Source: Paraspadella gotoi
Lineage: Eukaryota; Chaetognatha
Length of the DNA: 64,000 bases
Assembly (NCBI GenBank): GCA_051294375.1
Contig: CM119263.1
Location: forward strand, 12,067,130-12,131,129
Direction: 5' to 3'
Under the pieces are notes generated by a model. It had not been told where the DNA came from and made no database searches. It saw only the letters and a program-made list of their open reading frames with translations. Positions 63,801 through 63,891 of this stretch are shown piece by piece (the first letter of the stretch is position 1; every line of letters starts with the position of its first letter). A program made the position numbers and the translations under genes.

Positions 63801-63868
63801 CTGGAAGTAACTTAATATTTATTTTTAAAATAAGCACTGATCTTCAGAGACTCCTGTCTCCCTCAAAG
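4352..63868 (+). CDS. ABCA-family full transporter gene, partial at both ends, about 20 exons (whole-gene span)
   Basis: This spans one gene for an ABC subfamily A transporter, a two-halves membrane ATPase that moves lipids or sterols across membranes in characterised relatives. Exons were joined by protein resemblance, splice signals and phase. They run in the family's order: NBD1 end, linker, TM7, extracellular loop 2, TM8-12, NBD2 start. Most ABCA proteins are about 1600-2300 residues; roughly 900 are visible here. The 5' part (TMD1 and most of NBD1) lies before the window, and NBD2 from Walker B onward lies after it. Introns are 50 bases to over 12 kb and full of repeats. The only coding breaks are a frameshift in exon 2 and a phase mismatch between exons 18 and 19. 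The exact ABCA subtype (ABCA1- or ABCA3-like) cannot be decided by eye. Confidence 0.9.
4783..5417 (+). mobile_element. GTCGGATCTGC family TIR element (M), complete copy
   Basis: It starts with TTTGAGCATACAATGTCGGA and TCTGCCTACGATAATT and ends GCTGATAAGCAGATCTGACT, so the ends are inverted versions of GTCGGATCTGCYTA. Inside are ATTCCATTGAAAC and GACGGACGGACAGACAG runs shared by all copies. No ORF of note. It is in the intron between exons 1 and 2. Confidence 0.85.
5809..5929 (+). CDS. ABCA exon 2: end of NBD1 regulatory region, frameshifted, GC donor
   Basis: The first part reads '[18 protein letters not shown]' from an AAG acceptor. The last part, in the +1 frame, reads '[18 protein letters not shown]'. 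This is the ABCA 'GxELSFxLP...FP' segment that directly precedes exon 3. The two parts are out of frame with each other around 5865-5875, so one extra base or two missing bases are needed. No intron fits in the few bases between them. The downstream boundary is CCAG followed by GCAATT, a GC-type donor; it leaves one base that completes the Gly codon of exon 3. A TIR element begins about 30 bases further on. Confidence 0.8.
5955..6365. mobile_element. M-family element, palindromic short copy
   Basis: It begins TTAGTCGGATCTGCTTATCG and ends AGCAGATCTGGTTAAG. Both halves carry GTCCGTC/GACGGAC runs in opposite orientation, so the copy is two family ends joined head to head. It starts about 30 bases after exon 2. 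Confidence 0.8.
6405..7150 (+). mobile_element. M-family element with internal minisatellite
   Basis: The ends are AGTTTGAGCAAACAATG...TCTGCCTACGATAATT and GCTGAAAGCAGATCCGACT. At 6510-6735 it holds about fourteen tandem units of 15-18 bp (AACTTGCATCATTTTTT type). The rest is the family core with GATGGACGGATGGATGGACA. Confidence 0.87.
7169..7240 (+). repeat. Conserved 70-bp repeat 'GAAATTGGTACAACC'
   Basis: GAAATTGGTACAACC, ATCCATTCATTTAATAAA and AAGCTATCTTG.CCCTGA recur at 18772-18846 and 24737-24808 (+) and at 41470-41541 and 54310-54390 (-). It is flanked by unrelated sequence. Confidence 0.82.
7241..7904. other. AT-rich intron stretch, nothing recognised
   Basis: It contains A/T runs, one duplicated CTTTATACAG and a short pyrimidine tract. 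No exon with splice sites and no repeat shared with the rest of the window was seen. Confidence 0.6.
7905..8155 (-). repeat. Hammerhead-bearing repeat, copy b
   Basis: The minus strand of 7920-7975 reads stem I, CTGATTA, a GGCTC/GAGCC stem II and AAAAC. It is followed on the plus side by the family tail GGCAAAGTTTCCAACACAGA and a GA tract. The core has two departures from consensus. Confidence 0.72.
8305..8360 (+). repeat. Short repeat with ATATGCAAATGAGATTA, inverted copy at 10633-10690
   Basis: CCAAAAGGTTCGTAATAAAA and ATATGCAAATGAGATTAACG return inverted at 10633-10690. The adjacent GGCAAAGTTTCCAACACAG tail at 8030 also returns inverted at about 10800-10850. The TIR element at 8678-9454 lies between the two. 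Confidence 0.7.
8774..9277 (+). pseudogene. Broken coiled-coil ORF inside the TIR element
   Basis: Three consecutive open pieces in different frames look like one decayed protein. One is from 8774 ('[17 protein letters not shown]'). One is around 8885-8920 ('[13 protein letters not shown]'). One is 8921-9277 ('[14 protein letters not shown]', '[20 protein letters not shown]'). The last has heptad-like charged repeats typical of a coiled coil, and then becomes Arg-rich as it runs into the CGCCGC repeat. I do not recognise the family; a transposon accessory protein is possible. Confidence 0.5.
9185..9275. repeat. GC-rich 12-bp tandem repeat TTCGCCGCCGAC
   Basis: About seven units of TTCGCCGCCGA(C/T) or close variants. 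It stands out sharply in this AT-rich window. Confidence 0.92.
9455..9900. other. Moderately GC-rich stretch, possible decayed element
   Basis: GTTCGAGGCGACGGCCG and GGCTGTAACCGGGAGCAAGG are unlike the surroundings. A TGGAGCCACTTGGAGG follows at about 9891. An old LTR with a primer-binding site could look like this, but I found no second copy in the window. Confidence 0.3.
10280..12314. other. AT-rich intron with one Repeat Q copy (11270-11540)
   Basis: Apart from the Repeat Q copy and the short inverted repeat at 10633-10690, this is A/T-rich sequence. Lys/Ile/Asn/Phe-rich open frames (11663-12104) come from base composition. Confidence 0.6.
12315..12438 (+). CDS. ABCA exon 3: C-terminal end of NBD1
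   Basis: This encodes '[15 protein letters not shown]' then '[18 protein letters not shown]', matching the ABCA pattern 'F..LE.n...LGI.SYGiS.tTLEEvFl' after NBD1. The start is after ACATAG (12314) because that phase continues exon 2 ('FP' + 'GLFQ'). The more textbook TTTTTCAG eleven bases downstream would break the frame. The donor is GTAATA at 12439. An intron of about 6.4 kb containing several repeats separates it from exon 2. Confidence 0.93.
12525..12564 (+). CDS. ABCA exon 4: short linker exon
   Basis: This 40-base exon lies between a T-rich TTTTAG acceptor and a GTGAGA donor. It reads '[13 protein letters not shown]' in phase with exon 3 and ends at a codon boundary that matches exon 5. 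The content is charged linker between NBD1 and the second membrane half, so the assignment rests on splice signals and phase rather than conserved residues. The intron from exon 3 is only 86 bases. Confidence 0.75.
12565..13669. other. Intron with degenerate M-family copy (about 13000-13550)
   Basis: It holds AATTAATTAATT palindromic runs at 13030-13105 and an M-type body (CATCGACACTTGATTTCC, GACGGACC). The M-type end is at 13515-13545 (GATAACAGATCCGGCT). The first 430 bases show nothing I recognise. Confidence 0.6.
13670..14785. mobile_element. hAT-like non-autonomous element, 1.1 kb
   Basis: The ends are TAGTGTTCCGATAACCGTTA and its inverse TAACGGTTATCGGAACTCTA, the TAG.GTTCC... form common in hAT-type inverted repeats. 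It is flanked by GCCATGAAT on the left and GCCATGATG on the right, an 8-bp duplication allowing one extra A. There are further TTAACGG motifs near both ends. Inside are a pyrimidine tract (13770-14080) and a hammerhead-repeat copy (14490-14640). No transposase. Confidence 0.75.
14490..14640 (-). repeat. Hammerhead-bearing repeat, copy c, inside the hAT-like element
   Basis: The minus strand of 14560-14615 reads GCG-CTGATAA, stem II GACTC/GAGTC with a short loop, then GAAACATGTC. The head ATCCTTTCGTTTCGTTGTG on the plus strand is the same as in other copies. Confidence 0.78.
14890..15006 (-). repeat. M-family terminal fragment
   Basis: TTTGTCAGTCCGTCGGTCC, a CTTGTC spacer and ATAATAAATTATGCAAAAAA are the standard M end sequence. 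It is truncated against Repeat A. Confidence 0.75.
15007..16118. repeat. Repeat A, right copy (inverted)
   Basis: Reverse complement of 1-1150 with scattered differences: minisatellite at 15040-15310, GA tracts at 15355-15410 and 15550-15640, and the AT-rich head ending AAATTTTTAACTTACTA. No gene; frames rich in Arg/Glu or Ser/Leu are the GA/CT tract. Confidence 0.85.
16160..16740 (-). repeat. Degenerate M-family body
   Basis: It starts near a GAC/GTC triplet run (16228-16262) and contains TGTCCGTCCGTGTTTCTG, AACTCCAATTACTC and GGATTGGAATCAAATTTT. A GATTGATTGATT run at 16648 follows. The usual ends are missing. Confidence 0.65.
17076..17240 (+). CDS. ABCA exon 5: NBD1-TMD2 linker
   Basis: This exon is 165 bases (55 codons, phase 0 to 0) after a strong TTCTTTTCAG acceptor and before GTTAGT. 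It reads acidic then basic sequence ('[19 protein letters not shown]', '[14 protein letters not shown]'), typical of the poorly conserved cytoplasmic linker of ABCA proteins. There is no stop in frame, and it joins exons 4 and 6 in phase. No domain is recognisable. Confidence 0.78.
17312..17745 (+). repeat. Repeat P, uninterrupted (empty-site) copy
   Basis: It carries both halves seen at 1905-2193 and 3416-3545 without the foldback element. It is followed at once by a GTCGGATCTGC-type TIR element. Confidence 0.85.
17746..18446. repeat. M-family fragment, then unassigned intron
   Basis: 17747 begins TTAGTCAGATCTGCCTATCA with a good M end to about 17905. A second M end piece (GACCGACAAAGTGAATTATAGAG) is at 18008. 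The remainder to exon 6 shows only a duplicated AATCCTTAAT at 18238. Confidence 0.65.
18447..18727 (+). CDS. ABCA exon 6: TM7 and start of extracellular loop 2
   Basis: It begins '[15 protein letters not shown]', the short basic stretch before the first helix of the second half. The hydrophobic helix '[18 protein letters not shown]' follows and contains the family's conserved Leu-Pro. The rest enters the large extracellular loop. The acceptor is TTTTTAAAAG (AAG type) and the donor GTGAGT, leaving phase 2, which exon 7 completes. Confidence 0.92.
18772..18846 (+). repeat. Conserved 70-bp repeat, second copy
   Basis: It is the same as 7169-7240 with few changes, placed 45 bases after exon 6. 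Confidence 0.82.
19037..19249 (-). mobile_element. Partial LTR of the TRIM-like element
   Basis: On the minus strand it carries the LTR body from ATGGTGGACTAAAATCCACC through GGGTTCTAGCCCC and GTTACAGCCTGGTCCGAAGC. It lacks the CTGTCTCTTCA end. It includes a CCCAT triplication at 19108-19125. Confidence 0.78.
19869..20073 (+). CDS. ABCA exon 7: extracellular loop 2
   Basis: A 205-base exon between ATTTTTTTCAG and GTGTGA. It completes the Ile codon from exon 6 and ends in phase 0. The sequence is polar and Lys/Asn-rich, with an N-glycosylation-type 'NKT', consistent with the variable extracellular domain 2. No conserved catalytic residues are expected here. The evidence is the open frame, splice sites and phase with exons 6 and 8. 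Confidence 0.82.
20080..20980. other. Intron stretch, nothing recognised
   Basis: Unremarkable AT-rich sequence, slightly less repetitive than elsewhere. A TTAGCACTTTTAGCAC duplication lies at 20862 and GATATTAACAATATTAATAT at 20891. Confidence 0.5.
20981..21270 (-). mobile_element. tRNA-derived SINE, nearly complete
   Basis: On the minus strand, GTCGGGCATTGCATAAGTTC leads to an A-box-like TGGCTCATTGAGT and, about 30 bases on, a B box GGGTTTAATCCC. The A-to-B spacing of a tRNA gene supports a pol III promoter. The body continues past CCATGGCTGC to GCGCCTTATCC. Confidence 0.8.
21330..22080 (-). mobile_element. M-family element, complete, minus orientation
   Basis: The ends are TTTTAATCGGATCTGCTTAT and GGGCAGATCCGACATTGTTT, followed by GCTCAAACTTG. 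It contains CCGTCCGTATGTCCGTCCG, two tandem 130-bp body units (21540 and 21660) and an ATTAATTAATTAATC run. It lies directly before exon 8. Confidence 0.85.
22112..22190 (+). CDS. ABCA exon 8: extracellular loop 2
   Basis: A 79-base exon from TTTTTCAG to GTGTGA. It reads '[19 protein letters not shown]' and ends one base into a codon that exon 9 completes as Asp. It contains a Cys in the loop domain. Assignment is by position, clean splice sites and phase. Confidence 0.8.
22230..22480 (-). repeat. Hammerhead-bearing repeat, copy d
   Basis: The minus strand of 22303-22365 has stem I GTG/CAC, CTGAATA, stem II GACTT/AAGTC, and GAAACATGTC. The plus-strand flank has CTTTCTTTCGTTGGG, a GAGAGAG tract and GAGGACAGG. 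The 63-residue frame that follows is not conserved in other copies. Confidence 0.8.
22650..23420. other. Intron stretch with fragments of another repeat
   Basis: GTTGCTCCACGAGTGCTCGC and GACAGACCGACCGACC (23070-23130) resemble sequence inverted at 30620-30760, 47880-48000 and 61255-61380 (GTTGCGCCGCAAGTCCTCGC). This is a low-copy repeat of unknown type. Confidence 0.55.
23425..23860 (+). mobile_element. M-family element, 3' end truncated
   Basis: It starts GGAAACAATGCCGGATCTGA and runs through the body with GGACGGACGGACAGATCGAC to GACAAAGTGAATTATAGAGG, where the terminal repeat is lost. A GA-rich tract follows (23870-23990). Confidence 0.75.
24194..24312 (+). CDS. ABCA exon 9: conserved membrane-proximal end of extracellular loop 2
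   Basis: It reads '[19 protein letters not shown]', a good match to the ABCA consensus in which an aromatic-Asn segment and a His-Ser pair precede TM8 ('.tawFNn.ayHs...sLnl'). The acceptor is AATTACAG and the donor GTTATG. The exon is phase 1 to 0, fitting both neighbours. Confidence 0.9.
24378..24730 (-). mobile_element. M-family element, one end
   Basis: TTAGACGGATCTGCTTATCA, TTGGTCGGTCCGTCGGTCCC and GATGGAATCGTGCGAGTGG are in the usual order. The opposite M end appears only at 25795-25835. The element may have been split by later insertions (70-bp repeat, minisatellite, 25300-25500 segment). Confidence 0.72.
24737..24808 (+). repeat. Conserved 70-bp repeat, third copy
   Basis: GAAATTGGTACAACC to CTTGTCCCTGAC, close to the copies at 7169 and 18772. 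Confidence 0.8.
24985..25120. repeat. Degenerate 21-23 bp minisatellite
   Basis: TATCATTGCATC, TATTATCGCATC and TATCATCGCAACAATGAATG units are in irregular array. A GA-rich tract follows. Confidence 0.75.
25300..25510. other. GC-richer 200-bp segment of unknown origin
   Basis: GGGCTTCCGACCCTCAGTG and CATCTAGTCACTGGACTGTG stand out by composition. Frames on both strands are short and unlike known proteins. No second copy was seen in the window. Confidence 0.35.
25873..25919 (+). CDS. ABCA exon 10: 47-base exon before TM8
   Basis: It reads '[15 protein letters not shown]' and completes the '..[11 protein letters not shown]' helix start that corresponds to the family's 'NAllRy' segment. It lies between TTTTTTTTCAG and GTAATT. 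It ends in phase 2, and exon 11 supplies the last base of an Arg codon. Confidence 0.87.
25920..26654. other. Intron between exons 10 and 11
   Basis: It contains an ATTTTT run and a GC-richer piece at 26040-26130 (ACACCTGCGACTCCTGTGTG, GAATCGCCGGCGACATCG) that I cannot place. The rest is AT-rich. Confidence 0.45.
26655..26835 (+). CDS. ABCA exon 11: TM8
   Basis: The hydrophobic helix around '[19 protein letters not shown]' is followed by 'ITGAKHVQ'. Together these match the ABCA hallmark in which TM8 ends in 'ERxxkaKHLQ'. The acceptor is TTTTTACAG. The donor is GTAATT after the CAA codon, giving phase 0. The open frame continues past the donor for a while but loses similarity there. Confidence 0.93.
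27360..27425. repeat. GTC/GGC triplet-rich run
   Basis: GGCGTCGGCGTCGTCGTCGT followed by TGGCGTTGTCGTCGTCG. Similar runs lie at 16228-16262 and 62548-62578. Confidence 0.85.
27455..27687 (+). mobile_element. Solo LTR of the TRIM-like element, with 5-bp target duplication
   Basis: The LTR runs from ATGGTCGACTAAAATCCACC to ACTGTCTCTTCA. GGTGT stands on both sides (27450-27454 and 27688-27692), fixing both boundaries. Inside are GGGGTTCTAGCCCGG (a B-box-like motif) and GCCTGATCCGAAGCTCAGGG. Confidence 0.88.
27790..28180. repeat. Fragment of Repeat A (CT tract part)
   Basis: A pyrimidine tract, CTGCTGCTTCTGCTGCTGCC, and AAACTTTTATTATCGTCATT with ACATCCGAGATTTTCATGGA match Repeat A at 665-745. 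The head and minisatellite are absent. Confidence 0.7.
28190..29080. other. AT-rich intron, nothing recognised
   Basis: It includes poly-T/TTTTA runs at 28370-28440. Short Phe/Ile-rich frames are compositional. Confidence 0.5.
29083..29685 (+). mobile_element. M-family element with 18-bp minisatellite
   Basis: The ends are GAGCAAACAATGTCAGATCT and GCTGATAAGCAGATCCGACT. At 29262-29480 it has about twelve 18-bp units (TTGGTCAACTTGCATAAT type). On the minus strand these translate as 'VDQIMQ' repeats; the frame is a by-product. The array sits at the same internal place as the one at 6510-6735. Confidence 0.88.
29815..30110 (-). repeat. Hammerhead-bearing repeat, copy e
   Basis: The minus strand of 29855-29915 has CTGATGA, a six-base stem II GGCTTG/CAAGCC, GAAACATGTC and stem I ATG/CGT. 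Two GA tracts (29940-29970, 30070-30092) and GTGAGGACAGGTT follow on the plus side. This is the cleanest core in the window. Confidence 0.85.
30160..30350 (+). repeat. Hammerhead-bearing repeat, copy f, facing copy e
   Basis: The plus strand of 30210-30270 has AATG-CTGATGA, stem II GGCTT/AAGCT and GAAACATGTCCGTCTC. It mirrors copy e across about 250 bases, so the pair makes an imperfect palindrome. Confidence 0.83.
30351..31069. other. Intron before exon 12
   Basis: 30620-30760 carries the same low-copy repeat as 47880-48000, in another state of decay (TTTTCGGTTGGTCAGTCGG, CGGTTTGTTCCACTTACG). The rest is AT-rich. Confidence 0.5.
31070..31219 (+). CDS. ABCA exon 12: TM9
   Basis: It reads '[18 protein letters not shown]', the ABCA motif '(Q)flsGv....YW.snf.wD', directly continuing 'KHVQ' of exon 11. 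A hydrophobic helix follows. The start is set after TTTTTTCAAG (31069), because only that phase gives the motif. A TTTCAG ten bases downstream is out of frame. The end is a GTATCT donor after a Tyr codon; the exon is 150 bases, phase 0 to 0. Confidence 0.92.
31263..31440 (+). mobile_element. SINE fragment
   Basis: GTAGTCGGGCAATGCATC leads to CCGGTGGCTCATTGAGTAA, the same head and A box as the SINE at 45573. It breaks before a clear B box. Confidence 0.65.
31562..31660 (+). repeat. Hammerhead-bearing repeat, copy g, truncated
   Basis: GAAGAAGGCTTGAATACCAA then AGCCGAAACATGTCTGTTT. Stem II and the 3' half are kept, while the CTGATGA box has decayed to GTGAAGA. It lies in an ATTAATTAATT-rich stretch. 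Confidence 0.65.
32305..32375 (+). ncRNA. Hammerhead-ribozyme-like motif, copy h
   Basis: Stem I TCG/CGA, CTGATGA, stem II GGTTC/GAACT, then GAAACATGTT before the stem I partner. The mirror copy is at 37775-37845 on the minus strand. Confidence 0.65.
32789..32901 (-). pseudogene. Mirror copy of ABCA exon 13, frameshifted
   Basis: This is the reverse complement of the exon at 37245-37358, in the left arm of the palindrome. It differs by an inserted base in the run before the Phe-Val-Tyr segment and by a two-base loss near the acceptor, so it cannot encode the same peptide. It points against the gene. It is either an inverted duplication or, more likely, an uncorrected foldback artefact next to the gap. 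Confidence 0.85.
33205..33262 (+). ncRNA. Hammerhead-ribozyme-like motif, copy i
   Basis: Stem I TAACG pairs with CGTTA. The core CTGATGA is followed by one extra A, then stem II GGCTTG with GAGCC, GAAA, a very short stem III and ATATC as the presumed cleavage triplet region. The mirror copy is at 36880-36942. The layout is that of a type I hammerhead with minimal stem III, as known from Penelope-like retroelements. Catalysis is not shown. Confidence 0.7.
35325..35349. other. 25-N assembly gap
   Basis: It stands at the symmetry centre of the palindrome. Confidence 1.
35350..38441. repeat. Right arm of the 6.7-kb palindrome
   Basis: Mirror of 31711-34725 plus the M element end next to the gap (GACAAGATTGAGGGGGCGGA). 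It ends at TACTAGGGTATAGAGCCATAT. It carries the usable exon 13 and the minus-strand hammerhead copies. Confidence 0.93.
37245..37358 (+). CDS. ABCA exon 13: TM10, inside a large palindrome
   Basis: It reads '[19 protein letters not shown]' then 'AFKDAVFG', the ABCA pattern 'lLfGwa.lPf.YllSf.F...'. The in-phase acceptor is ATTAAG (37244); the ACAG fourteen bases later would shift the frame. The donor is GTAAAT. The exon lies in the right arm of the palindrome around the 25-N gap. A damaged mirror copy sits at 32789-32901 on the minus strand, so only this copy can serve the gene. Confidence 0.9.
38442..38545. repeat. End of an AGTAGGGGTAGCCC-type TIR element
   Basis: GAGTTGGGCTACCCCTACT matches, inverted, the left end of the element at 45015 (AGTAGCGGTAGCC) and resembles 49340-49375. 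This is probably one terminus of a longer element that includes part of the palindrome arm. Confidence 0.6.
38794..38949 (+). CDS. ABCA exon 14: TM11 region
   Basis: A 156-base exon (52 codons, phase 0 to 0) from TTAACTCCAG to a consensus GTAAGT donor. It reads '[19 protein letters not shown]', then a short polar loop, then '[15 protein letters not shown]'. The latter matches the ABCA segment '..lf.PnyaLg.gl..l'. It begins just outside the right arm of the palindrome. Confidence 0.9.
39030..39790. repeat. Three M-family pieces in a row
   Basis: 39040-39100 (+ end), 39127-39430 (minus, TTAGTCGAATCTGCTTATCA start) and 39470-39780 (+, GAGCAAACAATGTAGGATCT start). The second copy of the duplication begins inside the middle one (39348). 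Confidence 0.75.
39790..39830. repeat. (ATA)n microsatellite
   Basis: About ten AAT units. The second copy at about 52618-52640 has a shorter, broken version. Confidence 0.9.
40716..41353 (-). mobile_element. Complete TRIM-like LTR element
   Basis: Two LTRs of about 220-235 bp (40716-40948 and 41134-41353) flank a 185-bp interior. On the minus strand, the upstream LTR ends TCTCTTCA and is followed by TTGGTGAGCCCGACTTCC, a primer-binding site starting TGG. Before the downstream LTR lies a purine run ACGGGAGGGGGGATGT. AACGT flanks the element on both sides (40711-40715 and 41354-41358). The interior holds two CAGGCGACATGCCTCAAC units and no ORF. The LTR has a B-box-like GGGGTTCTAGCCC. Confidence 0.88.
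41470..41541 (-). repeat. Conserved 70-bp repeat, inverted copy
   Basis: GTCAGGGGCAAGATAGCTTA to GGTTGTACCAATTTCATG is the reverse complement of the copy at 7169. Confidence 0.82.
42180..42515 (+). repeat. M-family right end with adjoining GC-richer head
   Basis: GAGACGGCAACTCAATCACG precedes the M body (AACTTATTTCCACTTATTTC, GACCGAGAGACGGAC), which ends TTATTAGCAGATCCGGTT. Confidence 0.65.
42620..42960 (-). repeat. Repeat Q copy
   Basis: Reverse complement of 1575-1890: CTAGGAAAAAGTATATCACA, AATATTTGGTATGCCCTTTC and GACCTTTAGCATTGCCAAAT. Confidence 0.8.
43190..43700 (-). repeat. GC-rich repeat block with a tRNA-like B box
   Basis: On the minus strand it carries GGGTTCGCGCCC (43485-43496) below GCACGAGCTCCTCCCAACC. 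The ACTTCGGATCGAGCTGTAG element parallels the TRIM LTR (GCTTCGGATCAGGCTGTAAC). It may be the LTR of a related small element. The 144-residue minus-strand frame across it is not supported by the second copy (indels). Confidence 0.5.
43701..44980. other. AT-rich stretch, no gene confirmed
   Basis: It holds an 80-codon open frame at 43859-44101 that the duplicate breaks by indels. A GC-richer piece at 44680-44815 (CGGAACTTCGGACCCGGCG) again resembles the LTR block. The remainder is A/T. Confidence 0.45.
44984..45014 (+). mobile_element. SINE, 5' part (interrupted)
   Basis: GTCGGGCATTGCCTAGGTTC up to CGCCTATA. The intact copy at 20981-21270 (inverted) continues directly into AGCATGACATC, which here lies after 45572. 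Confidence 0.8.
45015..45572. mobile_element. 0.56-kb TIR element inserted in the SINE
   Basis: It begins AGTAGCGGTAGCCGACC and ends TTGGCTCTACT. TATA stands on the left and ATA on the right, so a TA-type duplication is likely. Its interior shares GATTCTGATAGAGCTGAAAA and GTGTAGACAACTTTTATAAG with several other places (33650, 36300, 38150, 48560, 49100, 54770). Confidence 0.78.
45573..45835 (+). mobile_element. tRNA-derived SINE, main part
   Basis: A box TGTGGCTCATTGAGT (45601-45615) and B box GGGTTCAATCCC (45646-45657) are at tRNA spacing. The body follows with AAGCATGGTTCCAAGCCCAG and CATGGCTGCTAGAGAGGG, to CCTTATCCACAAGGC. The second copy is at 58978-59236. Confidence 0.83.
46074..46259 (+). 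CDS. ABCA exon 15: loop before TM12 (first copy)
   Basis: The open segment reads '[18 protein letters not shown]', '[18 protein letters not shown]' and 'ESGYDAVCK', and ends at GTAGAT in phase 0. It occupies the variable cytoplasmic or extracellular stretch between TM11 and the 'PGIGR' segment. The start at 46074 (after CTTAAG) is chosen only because it is in phase with exon 14. The much better TTGTTTTTCAG ending at 46102 would need an extra upstream exon. The start is therefore uncertain, the rest firm. A second copy lies at 59475-59659. Confidence 0.75.
46684..46822 (+). mobile_element. Partial TRIM LTR
   Basis: ATGGTGGACTAAAATTCACC, CCCAACCCAAAGGTCAAGGG and CCGCTTAACTCGCCTGTAAT, cut before the 3' half. 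The second copy is at about 60077-60212. Confidence 0.75.
47108..47242 (+). CDS. ABCA exon 16: 'PGIGR' segment and start of TM12 (first copy)
   Basis: It reads '[20 protein letters not shown]', the family motif 'W..pGiGr.l..m...g' that leads into the last helix. The in-phase acceptor is ATTAAG at 47107; the TCAG thirteen bases later would change frame. The donor is GTAAAT, with phase 0 matching exon 17. A damaged copy sits at 60495-60625. Confidence 0.87.
47860..48010 (+). repeat. Low-copy repeat with GTTGCGCCGCAAGTCCTCGC
   Basis: Shared with 61240-61390 (duplicate), 23070-23130 and 30620-30760 (decayed, inverted) and 62650-62720. It contains CGGTATGTCTGTCTGTCGA. Confidence 0.65.
48494..49807. 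other. Intron with inverted halves of the GATAGAGC-type element
   Basis: 48560-48780 and 48955-49200 repeat the same motifs in opposite directions (TCATCATCTTTCGATGAT, GATTCAAATAGCTCGTAAAA). A TIR end (GGGGCTACCCCTATC) lies at 49358. The unit matches the palindrome arms at 31711 and 38300. Confidence 0.65.
49808..50128 (+). CDS. ABCA exon 17: end of TM12, acidic linker and start of NBD2
   Basis: The largest exon here, 321 bases, follows ATTCCTTAG. It starts with a helix ('[14 protein letters not shown]') and passes through an acidic run ('[13 protein letters not shown]') typical of the ABCA 'dEDv..Er' linker. It then enters NBD2 with '[16 protein letters not shown]', where the Phe/Asn-Phe pair is at the A-loop aromatic position. 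The donor is GTTTTT after a Lys codon. It is noticeably more GC-rich than the other exons. Confidence 0.95.
50215..50425 (+). mobile_element. SINE fragment
   Basis: AAGTAGGTGGCCTGTTCAG, then CCATTCCATGGCTGCCAGAG and CCACTTAGCGCCTTATACAC match the SINE body. The promoter boxes are missing. Confidence 0.7.
50440..50680 (-). mobile_element. SINE, minus orientation
   Basis: Reading the minus strand: GTCGGGCATTGCATAAGTTC, an A box CCCAGTGGCTAATTGAA, a weak B box (GGATCAATTCCC), then TGCGGGAAGCGTGACAACG. It is back to back with 50215-50425 and ends 39 bases before exon 18. Confidence 0.75.
50720..50807 (+). CDS. ABCA exon 18: NBD2 Walker A
   Basis: It reads '[20 protein letters not shown]' then '[10 protein letters not shown]'. 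The Walker A P-loop is GLNGAGKST (family usual GPNGAGKTT) with the catalytic Lys and Ser intact. The acceptor is ATTGTCAG and the donor GTTTGT, leaving one base of a codon. The next exon found (63524) starts in phase 0, so a small exon is missing from my model or an indel lies at one boundary. Confidence 0.94.
51045..51110 (-). repeat. M-family end
   Basis: CGCTAATGATCTGTGGGCAG and ATGTTTTGCTCAAACTTAG. Confidence 0.7.
51111..52136. other. AT-rich intron, nothing recognised
   Basis: No exon with Walker-A-to-Q-loop similarity was found here, although the phase between exons 18 and 19 suggests one may be missing. Confidence 0.5.
53553..54187 (-). mobile_element. TRIM-like element, duplicate of 40716-41353
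   Basis: Same LTR, PBS and purine-tract layout and the same insertion site (ACGT/AACGT flanks). It was present before the duplication or is an allele. Small indels throughout. Confidence 0.87.
54557..55185. other. 0.63-kb insertion present only in the second copy
   Basis: The copies align up to AAGTATATTA and again from ATAGACTATAATT. The extra piece contains CATAAAAAGTTAAATAAAAA, a GATGATGATGG run and TATAGACAACTTTATGCAAG, marking it as a member of the GATAGAGC-type element family. Confidence 0.82.
56060..56400 (-). repeat. Repeat Q, second duplication copy
   Basis: As 42620-42960. Confidence 0.8.
58439..58977. mobile_element. TIR element in SINE, second duplication copy
   Basis: As 45015-45572, in the same SINE at the same point. 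Confidence 0.78.
59475..59659 (+). pseudogene. Second copy of ABCA exon 15, frameshifted
   Basis: This is nearly identical to 46074-46259 but one base is lost in the T-run before the Asp-Ser segment, which shifts the frame. It lies downstream of exons 17-18, where it has no place in the protein. It belongs to the 9-kb duplicated block. Confidence 0.88.
60495..60625 (+). pseudogene. Second copy of ABCA exon 16, with indels
   Basis: A copy of 47108-47242 in the second arm of the direct duplication. Several small insertions and deletions destroy the Gly-Ile-Gly-Arg motif and the frame. It is out of order relative to exons 17-18 and so is not a working exon. Confidence 0.88.
61872..62610 (-). 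mobile_element. M-family element, left end trimmed
   Basis: It begins in TAGTCGGTCCGCCACCACAA and carries GTCTGTCTGTCCGTCCGTCC, two body units (61990 and 62150) and a long ATTAATTAATCAATC stretch (62340-62525). The duplication edge lies exactly at its start. Confidence 0.78.
62736..63269 (+). mobile_element. TRIM-like LTR element, plus orientation
   Basis: LTR 62736-62965, ending TCTCTTCA. The primer-binding site TTGGTGAGCCCGACTTCC follows, then an interior with two CAGGCGACATGCCTCAAC units and the purine tract CTAAGGGGAGGGGGATGT. The second LTR (63154-63269) is shortened by an internal deletion. No matching target duplication was seen. Confidence 0.85.
63524..63559 (+). CDS. ABCA exon 19: 36-base exon before the NBD2 Q-loop
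   Basis: It reads '[12 protein letters not shown]' between AAATAACAG and GTTAGG, in phase with exon 20. Together they give '[20 protein letters not shown]', resembling the ABCA stretch '.sl..dl..vRr.iGYCPQ'. The 51-base intron that follows contains a stop in frame, so it must be spliced. The length from Walker A to Q-loop is only about two residues short of usual. The phase to exon 18 does not match. Confidence 0.6.
63611..63868 (+). CDS. ABCA exon 20: NBD2 Q-loop through a divergent signature region
   Basis: It starts '[11 protein letters not shown]', and the Gln of GYCPQ is the Q-loop. The frame stays open for 86 codons. About 48 residues on it reads 'IISGSN' where ABCA proteins have 'YSGGN', then '[14 protein letters not shown]' at the place of 'KLSTAiALIG.P'. 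The spacing equals that of family members, which argues for one continuous exon although a TTTCAG lies inside at 63711-63714. The donor is GTGCAA after a Lys codon; Walker B would follow in the next exon outside the window. The second signature Gly is replaced by Ser. Confidence 0.72.
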
Positions 63869-63891
63869 GTGCAATAACAAATTAACACAAA

